A stretch of DNA of 41,101 nucleotides from UBA6019 sp035535055 (GCA_035535055.1 DATLQT010000084.1:1-41101); one strand, 5' to 3'; numbered from the stretch's first letter, positions 28,075 to 36,700 are shown. Program-made: numbers and translations. Notes: generated by a model from the letters alone, not told the origin.

Positions 28075-29402
28075 CGCATGGCCCGCAGGACGGGATCCGT
28101 CGCCAGCTCGAAGGCGGCCGCCACCGGCCGCAGCCGGAGCCGCCGCAGCCGGTGCTGGACCGCTCCCTTGAGGATCGCAAAGCGCAGCTTGCGCTCGCTG
28201 AAATCGGAGTTGAACAGCAGGCGGTTGTGACGTATGTGGTGCCATTCGCCCTCCTGGCGACGCTCTTTGACGCGGCCGTAGAACCTGGTGCCGGGCAACG
28301 GGTAGGCGATCGTGTAGCTGACGTAGTCGAGAGGAAGGTGAGACGAGAACCTGATCGTCCTCGCCAGCGAGTCCTGGGTCTCGCCGAGGTAACCGACCAT
28401 GAAGAAGCCGGCCGCCTTGATGCCGGCTCTGACACAGGCTTCGACCGCGGCCCGCGACTGCTCCGGCGTGATGCCCTTCTGCATCTGCTTCAGGACGCCC
28501 TCGTCGCCGGACTCGATGCCGAAGAAGATCCGCTTACAGCCGGCGCGCTTCATCTGCGCGAAGAGTTCGTGGTCGACGTGCGTCACGCGTGAGAGGCACT
28601 CCCAGGTCAGCGGGATTCGGGCGGCCTCGATGTCGCGGCAGAGCTCCATCGTGCGCTGGTAGTTGAGCGTGAAGAGGTCGTCGGACATCCAGACGTGGTC
28701 GTAGCCGAGAGCCGCGATCTCGCGCATCTCGGCGATGACCGACTCCGAGGAGCGCGACCGGAACAGGTCGCCGAAGACCGGCTTATGGCAGAAGTCGCAG
28801 CGGAAGGGGCAGCCGCGACTGGCCATCAGCGGCGTGGTGGCCTCCTTCCAGTGCCGCCTCCAGTAACGGATGTACTCGGCGTTGGGGAGATCGGCGCGGT
28901 GGGGCGGTGAGAGCACGCTCAGGTCCCTGCTCCGCGCCCGGCCCTCGGTCTTGACCACCGCGCCGGCAGACGACTTGAAGACCAGGCCCTTGATCTCCTC
29001 CCAGCGGCGGTCCTCGAGGTGACGCATGATCTCGACGATCGTCTCCTCGCCCTCGCCGACGGCGACCAGATCGAAGGCGTCCAGGAAGGGCTCCTGCTCG
29101 CCGCTCGGGTAGGGCCCACCCACGACCAGCAGGCCCTTGCCGCGAAGGTCAGCGGCGAGGCTGAACGCCTCGTCCTGCATGGTGATCATGCAGTAGATCC
29201 CGATCACCTTCGGGTGGAGGCGACTGACCTCGGCCAGGACCTCGGCGCGCTCGAGGAAGGTGTGGTCCAGCTGGCGAACCGAGTAGCCGGCGTTGCGGAG
29301 CGCGGAGGACAGGTAGGCGAGGCCCAGCGAGGGCATGATCCAGTGCCGCCCCTTGCGCGGTGCGCGCTGCGGGTAGATGAGGACGACGTCAACTTTCTCC
29401 AT
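28071..29402 (-). CDS. B12-binding-domain radical SAM enzyme
   Basis: This 443-residue protein has an N-terminal cobalamin-binding-like Rossmann domain (about 1-140; VVLIYPQRAPRKGRHWIMPS, LGLAYLSSALRNAGY, VVGGPYPS, VAVGEGEETIVEIM). A radical SAM barrel follows, with the iron-sulfur cysteines in ASRGCPFRCDFCHKPVFG (CxxxCxxC), the MSDDLF strand and GIESGDEGVLKQMQKG. This is the BchE/HpnP-like class, which carries out methylations and other radical chemistry on lipids, pigments and natural products. ATG 29402 has AGGTGA eight bases upstream; GTG 29414, overlapping the previous stop, is also in frame. It lies in the middle of a coupled operon with a glycosyltransferase fusion, so an envelope lipid or glycan substrate is the simplest inference. 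Confidence 0.87.
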   Translation of the reverse strand: MEKVDVVLIYPQRAPRKGRHWIMPSLGLAYLSSALRNAGYSVRQLDHTFLERAEVLAEVSRLHPKVIGIYCMITMQDEAFSLAADLRGKGLLVVGGPYPSGEQEPFLDAFDLVAVGEGEETIVEIMRHLEDRRWEEIKGLVFKSSAGAVVKTEGRARSRDLSVLSPPHRADLPNAEYIRYWRRHWKEATTPLMASRGCPFRCDFCHKPVFGDLFRSRSSESVIAEMREIAALGYDHVWMSDDLFTLNYQRTMELCRDIEAARIPLTWECLSRVTHVDHELFAQMKRAGCKRIFFGIESGDEGVLKQMQKGITPEQSRAAVEACVRAGIKAAGFFMVGYLGETQDSLARTIRFSSHLPLDYVSYTIAYPLPGTRFYGRVKERRQEGEWHHIRHNRLLFNSDFSERKLRFAILKGAVQHRLRRLRLRPVAAAFELATDPVLRAMR

Positions 29403-29410
29403 TTTGCTGC

Positions 29411-32400
29411 TCACCTCGCTCTGCCGACCGTGAGGTCGTATGACGTGGTCGTGAAACCGGGCCCGAAGACGATCTCGATCCCGCTGAAGTTGAGGTCAGG
29501 GCTGCGGACCTCGCGCGCTGCGTACATGCCCGCGGCGCCTTCAGGGCGGTCGACCGCCCATTCGAGGCCGGCGCTGCCCGAGCGGAAGCGTCCCCAGCCA
29601 CCGGCGACGGGCGTCCAAGAGCCGACCTGGCTGCCGATCCGGGCCTGGCTGGCGTCGGCGAAGTCGTCGAAGGCGGCTGACAACTCGTTCAGGAGGACGA
29701 CCTGCTGGAAGCCGGGGGCGAGATCGGCGGCGGCGACCTGGACGTCGATCCGGCCGGCCTCGACCCGGTAGGCGACGTCCACCCGGCCGCGGCTCGGGGC
29801 GGCCGTGAAGACGCGGTCCTGGTCGGTCCCCAGCCGGTCGAGCTGGAAGGACTTGAGCCAGGCGGGGTGCCCCGGGCTGGAGATGTCCACGGTCACAGCG
29901 CTGCCGCTGAAATAGTCACCGTCGGGGTACCGCACCAGCGGGACGCCAAAGCCCATGCCCTCGCCCGCCAGCGTGCCAGCGCCCGTCTCCAGGAAGACGC
30001 CCTTTTGGAGACCGGCAGTCTTTCCCTGCGCGGGCTGGTCGGTCGGGCTGAGGTCGGCGAGGGCCGACCCGGTGACCCAGGCGCAGAATCGCTCCGGCGG
30101 CAGCGAGTAGACGTGGGCGAGCTTGCCCCCGGCGACGTTGTAGGCCGCCTGGTCGCCGAGGAGCTGAAAGGGCGGGGGCGGCTGTAAGCCGGTGGCCAGG
30201 CCGGGGAAGACCGAGCTGAGCCGGTAGTAGCTGATGTCCTCGCTGACGACCGTCGAGACCATCCGGTCGCGCAGCCAGCCGGTCGCCAGCACCGGGTCAG
30301 AGGGCAGGTCCTGGGAGCCGTAAATCTGGGCCGGCTGCTTGCCGCTGTAGTAAGCCGCCACCGGCGAGTCGGTCAGCAGCGCGCCCGGCTGGGCGCCGGC
30401 GACTCGGCCGGCCTCGGCAAGCCCTCGGTCGATGGCCGAAAACCCGGCCAGCACCGGCAGGAAGGCGACGGTGACGAGCCCGGCGGCGATCGCGGCACCA
30501 GCCCCCAGCAGGCGAGGGTGGCGATCGAGGCCGGCGGCGGCCAAAAGGGCCAGTCCGGGCAACGCCAGGTAGTAGTAGCGGTGGCTGCCGCTGTAGATTC
30601 CGGCCGCGACCAGCGCCGTCAGCACCCCGAGGTAGAGCACGCCGGGCAGGACCAGCAGGCGCAGCCGCTGAAGGGCTTCGGTCTGCAGGTAGACCCGGAG
30701 CCCGAGCGGCGCCAGCACCGCCAGGGGGAGGCTGGCCAGCAGAAAGTAGCCGAGGAAGGCCAGCGCGCGGCCGCCGGGGTCGGGGTTGAGGTCGCCGCGG
30801 GCCACCGCTGATCCGACCTCCTGCGCGGCTCGGGCGACGGAGTGGGTCGCCTCCCCGGCGCCCAGCTGGAGGAGGGCCAGAACGGCGAGGGCGGGCATCG
30901 CCCAGGCCAGCCGCTGGGACGCCCTCCGGCCGCCTCGCGCCAGGAGCGCGGTGGCAATCATGACGGCGAGGAGGCAAACGATCCAGAGCCAGGCCTTGGT
31001 CCCGGTTAGGCAGGCGAGCACGGCCCAGGAGGCGGCCAGCGCGTAACGCCGAGCGAGCACTGAGGCGGACGCAGCCGTGATCGCCAGCAGCAGCAGCGGC
31101 TCGGCGACCGCCGAGGTCGCGGTGAGCAGGAAGATCGGGTTCAGCGCCAAGAGCAGGACCGCCAGCCGCCCCTGGCGGCGGGTCGGGGCCAGCCGGGTGA
31201 CCAGTGCCAGCGTGATCAGTGCGAGGACGACGTTGGTCACCTTGAGCGCGAAGAGGTCGTGCCAGCCGGCCAGCCGGAGGACGGCGGCCGCCAGGAGGCT
31301 GTAACCGGGCAGCCAGGTGTCCTCCATGCCGAAGAGCGGGTCAGCGAGGTGGCCGGTGGTGACCAGGTTGGCGGCCAAAAACCAGTGCTGGAACGAGTCC
31401 TCGAAGGGGTCAGGCCACGCCGTGAGCGCGAACAGAAGCACTGCCGGGGCCGCCAGCAGCCCGAGCAAGGGCAGCGCCGAGCGAAGTCCCGCCAGCGCCC
31501 GGGTGCCGAGCCGGCGGACGGTCAGCACCTCGACCGCCTGGACGGCGCTGTAGATCGAGAGGTAGAGGAAGCCGATCGAGAAGATCAGCGAGTAGGCGGC
31601 GATCAGCCACTCGCCCAGCTCCAGCGCGTACCCGCACAGCAGCAGACCGGCGCTGCCCAGCAGCAGCTCGGCCAGCGCCGCCGGATCTGCGGCGTGGACA
31701 TAGGCGTGGTCGCGCCACTCACCGTGCTGGCCCTCGATCCGAAACTTGGGCGTGCGCTTGAAGACGCCGCCGGGCCGCAGGGCGCGGATGAGCGCTGCCA
31801 GTACCGTCGCCGAGGTCCCGGCGCCGACGAAGGACCAGGCCAGGATCCCCGGGACGCGCCGCCACCAGCGGGGCCCCGACCGCCACTGAGCGACCGAGAA
31901 GCCGACCGGGGGCGCCAGGCTCAGCAGGTTGACCAGCACCGTGACGCGGACCATCCCGAAGTAGGGGCTGTGGTCGGCCTTCGCCAGGAGGAGGACCGGG
32001 TAGCAGGCGAGCTGGAGAAGCATCAGCGCCGGCGCCAGGTAGGCCAGGAGGTGGAGGCAGGCCTGGAACTTCTCGGCCGGCGAGCGACTCGACCGGAGGA
32101 CTGAGGGGAGCAGCCGGATTGCGGTCTGGAAGCTGCCGGTCGCCCAGCGCGACTGCTGGCCGCGGTAGGCGTTGACGGCTACCGGCAGCTCCTGGGGCAC
32201 CTCCAGGCCCTCCAGGAAACGCGCCTTCCAGCCCCGGAGCTGGGCACGATAGCTGAGGTCCAGGTCCTCGGTGAGCGTCGCCGCCGACCAGCCGCCGGCG
32301 TCCTCGATCGCCTCCCGCCGCCAGATCCCGGCGGTGCCCGTGAAGTTGGTCGGGTAACCGGCGGCCGGGCGCACCGACTGCTCGACCCGGAAGTGGAAGT

Positions 32401-32965
32401 CGACCATCAGCGACTGCAGCCGGGTGAAGACCGAGTACTCGCGGTTCAGGTGCCCCCAGCGGGCCTGGACGAAGCCGGTCCGGGGATCGTCGAACCCGGC
32501 CACCGCGCGGCGCAGGAAGTCCGGGCCGGGAAGGAAGTCCGCGTCGAAGATGGCGACCAGGGACGCGTCCGTCCGCTCCAGGCCGTGCGCCAGGGCGCCC
32601 GCCTTGTAGCCCTCCCGTGACGACCTCCGGAGGTGGCTGACACAGAGCCCGCGGCGCCGCCAGTGGGCGACCCGTTCGGCGACGATGGCGACGGTCTCAT
32701 CGTCGGAGTCGTCCAGCACCTGGATCTCCAGCCGATCCTTCGGCCAGTCGAGTCGGCCGGTTGCGTCGATCAGCCGCCGGGCGACGTAGCGCTCGTTGTA
32801 GATGGGGAGCTGGACGGCCACCAGCGGCTCGTCCGTGGTGAACGGCAGCGGCAGGGTCGCGGCCGGCAGGCGAAGCGCGCGGATGCTCAGGAAGACGAGG
32901 TTGCAGCCGTAGGCGAAGAGGAAGCCGCTGGAGAGCGTCACCAAGACGAGGGCGGCGATGATCAA
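29411..32965 (-). CDS. GT2 glycosyltransferase fused to a GT-C-like membrane domain
   Basis: This 1184-residue protein joins three parts. Residues 1-510 form a processive GT2 domain of the cellulose/mannan-synthase-like type: PLVAVQLPIYNERYVARRLI, DDSDDE at 85-90, FDADF at 140-144, TED at 232-234 and QQSRW at 270-274, with flanking membrane helices. Residues about 510-880 have roughly ten helices resembling a GT-C (ArnT/PMT-like) transferase, with DPFEDSFQHWFLAANLVTTG in a first loop and TWLPGYSLLAAA after it. Residues about 880-1184 are a soluble, beta-rich extracytoplasmic domain. The GT2 part would polymerise or transfer sugar from a nucleotide sugar at the inner face; the GT-C part would use a lipid-linked sugar outside. 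Start TTG 32965 has GGAGGG upstream. Confidence 0.85.
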   Translation of the reverse strand: MIIAALVLVTLSSGFLFAYGCNLVFLSIRALRLPAATLPLPFTTDEPLVAVQLPIYNERYVARRLIDATGRLDWPKDRLEIQVLDDSDDETVAIVAERVAHWRRRGLCVSHLRRSSREGYKAGALAHGLERTDASLVAIFDADFLPGPDFLRRAVAGFDDPRTGFVQARWGHLNREYSVFTRLQSLMVDFHFRVEQSVRPAAGYPTNFTGTAGIWRREAIEDAGGWSAATLTEDLDLSYRAQLRGWKARFLEGLEVPQELPVAVNAYRGQQSRWATGSFQTAIRLLPSVLRSSRSPAEKFQACLHLLAYLAPALMLLQLACYPVLLLAKADHSPYFGMVRVTVLVNLLSLAPPVGFSVAQWRSGPRWWRRVPGILAWSFVGAGTSATVLAALIRALRPGGVFKRTPKFRIEGQHGEWRDHAYVHAADPAALAELLLGSAGLLLCGYALELGEWLIAAYSLIFSIGFLYLSIYSAVQAVEVLTVRRLGTRALAGLRSALPLLGLLAAPAVLLFALTAWPDPFEDSFQHWFLAANLVTTGHLADPLFGMEDTWLPGYSLLAAAVLRLAGWHDLFALKVTNVVLALITLALVTRLAPTRRQGRLAVLLLALNPIFLLTATSAVAEPLLLLAITAASASVLARRYALAASWAVLACLTGTKAWLWIVCLLAVMIATALLARGGRRASQRLAWAMPALAVLALLQLGAGEATHSVARAAQEVGSAVARGDLNPDPGGRALAFLGYFLLASLPLAVLAPLGLRVYLQTEALQRLRLLVLPGVLYLGVLTALVAAGIYSGSHRYYYLALPGLALLAAAGLDRHPRLLGAGAAIAAGLVTVAFLPVLAGFSAIDRGLAEAGRVAGAQPGALLTDSPVAAYYSGKQPAQIYGSQDLPSDPVLATGWLRDRMVSTVVSEDISYYRLSSVFPGLATGLQPPPPFQLLGDQAAYNVAGGKLAHVYSLPPERFCAWVTGSALADLSPTDQPAQGKTAGLQKGVFLETGAGTLAGEGMGFGVPLVRYPDGDYFSGSAVTVDISSPGHPAWLKSFQLDRLGTDQDRVFTAAPSRGRVDVAYRVEAGRIDVQVAAADLAPGFQQVVLLNELSAAFDDFADASQARIGSQVGSWTPVAGGWGRFRSGSAGLEWAVDRPEGAAGMYAAREVRSPDLNFSGIEIVFGPGFTTTSYDLTVGRAR

Positions 32966-32984
32966 GCGGGCCTGACCCTCCGGC

Positions 32985-33887
32985 TCACTCTTCGAAGAGG
33001 GCGTAGGGATGCATCGTCGCCCGGACGAAGGCCACCCGGTCCAGCGCCTCCGGGCGCCCGCGACGCGTCCATTGCATATATCGCCAGGCGGCGCGGCCGA
33101 GCACCCTCGCCGGCCCGTCGAGGCAGGCGGGAAAGAGCCAGGCCGGCAGCCGGCGCCGGACTGTCTGGTCGGCGGCTACGGGGCGGAGGCTGAGCTGCGG
33201 GAACTGGTCGCCAAGGCGTGGGTTGGCGCGGTAGGCCCCCGCCAGGAAGCGGCCGCCAACCACCGGCTGGGCGACCAGCAGCTCGTAGGCCATGTCGGCG
33301 TCGGTGCGCCGCAAGGGGAAGCAGTCCGCGCGCTCGAGCACCAGGTTGGCGGTCATCAGCCGGGGGACCAGCGGGCGCGCGGTGTGGGCGTCGACCGGCT
33401 TGCGCCGGTGGCGGACCGCGTGGAGGACCGCCAGCAGGTTCAGGGCAACGTACGCCAGGTGGCGGTGGCCATCCTCGACGACCAGGTTCAGATCCACGTC
33501 GTCGGTTTCCCGGAAGCCGCCGCTGGCGAGCGAACCGGCGATGGACACGGCGATCACGAATGGGCACCAGGCGGCGAGGTTTCTAGCGAACAGTTCCGCC
33601 TCGCGGCGGTAGCGGTCGGCCGCCAGTTGGTGGCCTGCCTGCCGGCGCGCGATGGCCGCCGTGCAGTGGCTGAGACCGCCCGCGGTGACCAGGCCCTGTT
33701 CCTGCCCGAGCCCGGCTGAGGGGAGCGCGGCCAGGACCTGGCCAGGGCTCACCGGCCCTCCCAAGCAGAGCTCGCCGAGGCGGGCGGCCCCAACCGCGTA
33801 GCCACGCCGCTCGAGGATGGCGACGGTCGTGCGAAGCCGGTCCGGCAGGCTCGCTGTGGCTGGTGGAGCGCCGAGGGCCGTGGCCAA
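32985..33887 (-). CDS. Nucleotidyltransferase-fold protein
   Basis: This 300-residue protein carries the signature of the polymerase-beta-like nucleotidyltransferase superfamily: IAGSLASGGFRETDDVDLNL, with G118-S119 and acidic D130 and D132. The flanking regions are largely helical. The N-terminal 110 residues (PDRLRTTVAILERRGYAVG, LGGPVSPGQVLAAL) and the C-terminal half, rich in Arg and aromatics, do not match a subfamily I can name. It could transfer a nucleotide to a sugar, an antibiotic or a protein. The start is TTG 33887, without a clear ribosome site. It is the first gene of the operon, 20 bases before the glycosyltransferase fusion, so a sugar or lipid-carrier substrate is possible. 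Confidence 0.68.
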   Translation of the reverse strand: MATALGAPPATASLPDRLRTTVAILERRGYAVGAARLGELCLGGPVSPGQVLAALPSAGLGQEQGLVTAGGLSHCTAAIARRQAGHQLAADRYRREAELFARNLAAWCPFVIAVSIAGSLASGGFRETDDVDLNLVVEDGHRHLAYVALNLLAVLHAVRHRRKPVDAHTARPLVPRLMTANLVLERADCFPLRRTDADMAYELLVAQPVVGGRFLAGAYRANPRLGDQFPQLSLRPVAADQTVRRRLPAWLFPACLDGPARVLGRAAWRYMQWTRRGRPEALDRVAFVRATMHPYALFEE

Positions 33888-33936
33888 GTCGTGAGGATTA
33901 CGGGCCTCGGTTACGGCCCGGTCGTCCGCTGGGCGG

Positions 33937-34263
33937 CTACTCCGTCCAGCCCTCCAGCGGATCGGCGACCGGCGGCCGTCCCGAGCCCGCTAGCGGCTGC
34001 ACGTCGTAGCCGATCGGCTTGAGCGCCTCGCGCAGCCACTGGAGGGCCGTCGATTCGGTGTTCGCCCACACCCTAGGGTCGGCGGCGGGCACACCGGTGT
34101 CGATGATGATCCGGCCCACGATGCGGAGGAGGTGGCGGGCCAGCGGCGCGGCCTCGGGAACCGAGAAATCGAGGTCGGCGAGCGCGCGGGTGATCGCGAA
34201 GCAGGCCATGTTCAGGTTCTCGGCCTCGGTCGGGCGCCCGATCTCGAAGTTGCCCTCCGCCAT
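33937..34263 (-). CDS. Small conserved-looking protein of unknown function
   Basis: I cannot assign a family to this 108-residue soluble protein. It is mostly helical, with NMACFAITRALADLDFSVPE, LLRIVGRIIIDTGVPAADP and NTESTALQWLREALKP, and ends in an acidic GWTE. A TATAGA box on the minus strand at 34282-34277 would start transcription about seven bases before ATG 34263, so I prefer that start over ATG 34299. The gene sits alone between the operon to its left and the divergent greA. Confidence 0.55.
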   Translation of the reverse strand: MAEGNFEIGRPTEAENLNMACFAITRALADLDFSVPEAAPLARHLLRIVGRIIIDTGVPAADPRVWANTESTALQWLREALKPIGYDVQPLAGSGRPPVADPLEGWTE

Positions 34264-34276
34264 CTCGGTTCTCGAC

Positions 34277-34282
34277 TCTATA
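34277..34282 (-). promoter_or_regulatory. Possible -10 element for the small unknown gene
   Basis: TATAGA on the minus strand, 13 bases before ATG 34263, implies a nearly leaderless message. No convincing -35 is seen 17 bases upstream. Confidence 0.35.
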
Positions 34283-34342
34283 GCTTGCGCCGCCCACACC
34301 CGCGGCAGGTCTCGCCGGTCGTTGGCGGTATCATTCCTTGTC

Positions 34343-34382
34343 CGCCTCCGACGGGAAATGGAGGCGCGCTGGGGGTTTTTTT
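34343..34382 (+). promoter_or_regulatory. Hairpin and T-run in the greA leader
   Basis: A perfect seven-base stem (CGCCTCC at 34343-34349 with GGAGGCG at 34360-34366, ten-base loop) is followed, after nine bases, by seven consecutive T at 34376-34382, directly before the greA ATG at 34389. The T-run is not adjacent to the stem, so it is not a standard terminator. It could be an attenuation or pausing site that senses GreA activity, or a weak terminator. Confidence 0.35.
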
Positions 34383-34388
34383 CAACTT

Positions 34389-34853
34389 ATGGACCTGACC
34401 GAACCGGTACTCCTCACACCCGAAGGGCTAGAGCGCCTCAAGTCCGAGCTGGAGGTTCAGCGTGGCCGCCGGGCCGAGGCGGCGGATCGCCTCAAGGAGG
34501 CCTTCCAGCCGGGCGACATCGAGGACAACCCCGAGTACGAGCAGGCCAAAGAAGAGGTCGGCATGGTCGACAGCCGGATTTACGAGCTGGAGGAGATGAT
34601 CGGCCGCGCCGAGATCATCCATGAGCACCATTCCAACGTCGCCGAGCCCGGCTCCACGATCGAGGTCCAGGACGCCGATGGGAACGTCGACACCTATCAC
34701 CTGGTCGGAGCCGTCGAGAGCGATCCCGGAGAGGGCCGGATTTCCGTCGACTCGCCGGTCGGCCGCGCCCTGGTCGGCAAAAAGAAGGGCGACAAGGTCG
34801 CCGTGAACGTGCCCCAGGGGACGCTGACTTTGACCATCAGGTCGGTCAAGTAG
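34389..34853 (+). CDS. greA: Transcription elongation factor GreA
   Basis: This 154-residue protein rescues backtracked RNA polymerase by stimulating transcript cleavage. The N-terminal coiled coil spans about residues 10-75 (LLTPEGLERLKSELEVQRGR to VGMVDSRIYELEEMIGRAEI), with the acidic tip in FQPGDIEDNPEYEQAKEE. The C-terminal FKBP-like domain includes VAEPGSTIEVQDADGN, the VGAVESDPGEGRISVDSPVG block and ALVGKKKGDKVAVNVPQG. The length is that of the family (about 155-160). ATG 34389 is the start that gives the usual N-terminus. The leader carries an unusual hairpin and T-run (34343-34382). Confidence 0.94.
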   Translation: MDLTEPVLLTPEGLERLKSELEVQRGRRAEAADRLKEAFQPGDIEDNPEYEQAKEEVGMVDSRIYELEEMIGRAEIIHEHHSNVAEPGSTIEVQDADGNVDTYHLVGAVESDPGEGRISVDSPVGRALVGKKKGDKVAVNVPQGTLTLTIRSVK

Positions 34854-34893
34854 GACTGGCCGGCCCCGTTTAGGGGAATCATCTCCACCCGCA

Positions 34894-35265
34894 ATGGAAT
34901 CCAGCGGCGGCGGGGCCGACCTCTCCGAGCTGCACGTCGCCCTCGACCGGCTGCGCGGCCAGCTCTGCCACTGCGGGATGAAGGGTGAGTGCCTCGGCTG
35001 CAAGGGCATCGAGATGGTCCGCCAGCAGGCCCAGGCGGTCGTTGCGGCCGCCTCCCAGCCGGTCCTGATCCAGGTGGCCCAGGAGGCCGCCATGAAGGAC
35101 ATGGCCAACCAGTTCGAGGGTATGGCCGAACGGCTGATGAGCGACCCCGAGATCCGGCGCGCCGCCGAGGCCATGCAGGAACAGGTAATGAGCGACCCCG
35201 AGACGCGCCGGCTCCTGGAAGACTTGATGAAGCGGCTCGGTGGTCCCCCGCCGGGCGAGGACTAG
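34894..35265 (+). CDS. Small four-cysteine protein with a C-terminal repeat, unknown function
   Basis: I do not recognise this 123-residue protein. Near the N-terminus is a compact cysteine set, C25-x-C27-x5-C33-x2-C36 in CHCGMKGECLGCKG, suited to binding zinc or an iron-sulfur cluster. A helical middle (EMVRQQAQAVVAAASQPVLI) follows. The C-terminal third holds two tandem copies of a short unit, RLMSDPEIRRAAEAMQ and QVMSDPETRRLLEDLM; the DNA of both begins with the same 15 bases, ATGAGCGACCCCGAG. The repeats resemble the Asp-Pro-rich helices of STI1-type modules, but only weakly. ATG 34894 is 40 bases after greA on the same strand, so they may be co-transcribed. Confidence 0.6.
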   Translation: MESSGGGADLSELHVALDRLRGQLCHCGMKGECLGCKGIEMVRQQAQAVVAAASQPVLIQVAQEAAMKDMANQFEGMAERLMSDPEIRRAAEAMQEQVMSDPETRRLLEDLMKRLGGPPPGED

Positions 35266-35284
35266 CCGAGCCGCGTTTGGTCCG

Positions 35285-35510
35285 CCGCTGATATAGAAGA
35301 TCCTTGTAGGGGTCAGGATGGACCTGACCTCTGCGGGGAGACCGGCGTGCCGCTATTCGGCTTGAGACCGTCGGGGCTAATACCGGCCCTCGCCCTTTGA
35401 CTGAGGCGGAGATTGGGTTCCAACGGCAAAGAGCGGAGGTGGCGCATCAGCGGACGCAGGTCAGAGGTAAGCGAGCACCCCTGGGGTCGACCAAACAGAA
35501 GGAGGGCGCC
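35285..35510 (+). ncRNA. Candidate IS110 bridge RNA and left end
   Basis: The noncoding region before the IS110 transposase holds several hairpins: GGTCAGG/CCTGACC (35311-35317 and 35323-35329, five-base loop), GCCG/CGGC (35349-35352 and 35358-35361), and GGGC/GCCC around 35374-35389. In IS110-group elements this region encodes a structured bridge RNA that pairs with donor and target DNA. The loops here have not been matched to targets, so exact RNA ends are unknown. Confidence 0.45.
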
Positions 35511-36689
35511 ATGAGCGCTGTGGTCGGCATTGATGTCGGGGCGTACAAACACGCCGCCGCGGTCTGTAGGCCGGGTGAACGGGAGGCGGAGCGAGCTGTC
35601 TTGCGGCTGTCCGCGAACCGGGTCGGGTTCGACGAACTGGACCGCTGGCTGGAGCGCCAGGGCCCGGTCGAGCGGGTGGTGCTGGAGTCGAGCGGACACT
35701 ATTACTGGCCGCTGGCGAGCCACCTCCACCGGGGCGGCTACCGGGTGGCGGTTGTCAACCCACTGCAGGCCAAATACTTTGCCAAGAGCCGGATGCAGCG
35801 GAGCAAGTCGGACCCCGCCGATGCCCGCACACTGGCGGCGTTGGGTATGAGCGAGGAACCACGGGTCAAGGACCCCCTCCTGGGCGCCGAGGCCAAAGAG
35901 GCGGCCCGCTTTTGGGGCGGCCTGGTCAAAGAGCAGGGTCAGGTCCGCCAGAAGCTGTTGAGGCTGGTGGAGATTGGCTTCCCCGAACTGAAGGAGTGCT
36001 TTGAAGACCCGCTCTGCGAGACCGCCCTGGCTGTTCTCAGAGAAGCCCCGACAGCACGCGCGGCTGCCCGCAAGCGGGTCTCAACGCTGGCCGATGCAAC
36101 CAGGCCAGGCGGCCGGCGCCGGTTGGGGGAGAACAAGGCCCGCCGGCTCCAGGAGCTGGCCAAGGACACCATCGCGCCACCCGAGTTGGATGCCCAGATG
36201 GGCTTCGAGGTCGGGATGCTAATCCAACAGTTCGACCTGCTCGATAAGCAGATCGAGATTGCCGAGCAGCGGGTCTCTGAGGTTCTCGACTCGGAGCTGG
36301 CCCACAGGCTGCAGACCATTCCCGGGGTGGGGCCGGCGCTGGCCGCCACCTTCATCGCCGAGATCGGCGACATCTGGCGCTTCGACGAGTTCGACCAGCT
36401 CGCCGCCTACGCCGGTGTCCACCCCAAAGAGCAGAGCTCAGGCACCAAGGGCCAGAACCCGGAGACCAGCTGGCACATGGCCAAGACCGGCAACGCCTTC
36501 ATTCGCTCCGCCGCCTACCGGATGGCCGTCGTCGGTACCCAGCACAACCCGGTCATTCGCGCTCACTACCTAAGGAAGCGAGCTCAGGGCAAGACCGCAA
36601 TGAATGCTTTGGGTCACTGCATGTCCAAATCCCTGGCCATCGTCTGGGGCGTCTGGCGCTCGGGGCGCGATTTCGATCCCAACCTTTGA
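35511..36689 (+). CDS. IS110 family DEDD transposase
   Basis: This 392-residue enzyme catalyses bridge-RNA-guided recombination of its own element. The N-terminal RuvC-like domain shows D8 in VVGIDVG, the Glu of RVVLESSGHYYWPLA, and the Asp pair in KSDPADARTLAAL. The C-terminal transposase_20-type domain has RLQTIPGVGPALAATFIAEI, followed by FDEFDQLAAYAGVHP and the conserved Ser of NAFIRSAAYRMA. The gene looks intact. ATG 35511 has a GGAGG ribosome site six bases upstream; the open frame continues upstream to 35397 but without family similarity. Confidence 0.94.
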   Translation: MSAVVGIDVGAYKHAAAVCRPGEREAERAVLRLSANRVGFDELDRWLERQGPVERVVLESSGHYYWPLASHLHRGGYRVAVVNPLQAKYFAKSRMQRSKSDPADARTLAALGMSEEPRVKDPLLGAEAKEAARFWGGLVKEQGQVRQKLLRLVEIGFPELKECFEDPLCETALAVLREAPTARAAARKRVSTLADATRPGGRRRLGENKARRLQELAKDTIAPPELDAQMGFEVGMLIQQFDLLDKQIEIAEQRVSEVLDSELAHRLQTIPGVGPALAATFIAEIGDIWRFDEFDQLAAYAGVHPKEQSSGTKGQNPETSWHMAKTGNAFIRSAAYRMAVVGTQHNPVIRAHYLRKRAQGKTAMNALGHCMSKSLAIVWGVWRSGRDFDPNL

Positions 36690-36700
36690 GGGCCCAGAAC

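Noticed and set aside
33590..33600. GAACAGTTC as a second SOS box
   Set aside because: The two half-sites are separated by one base rather than four and lie inside a coding region.
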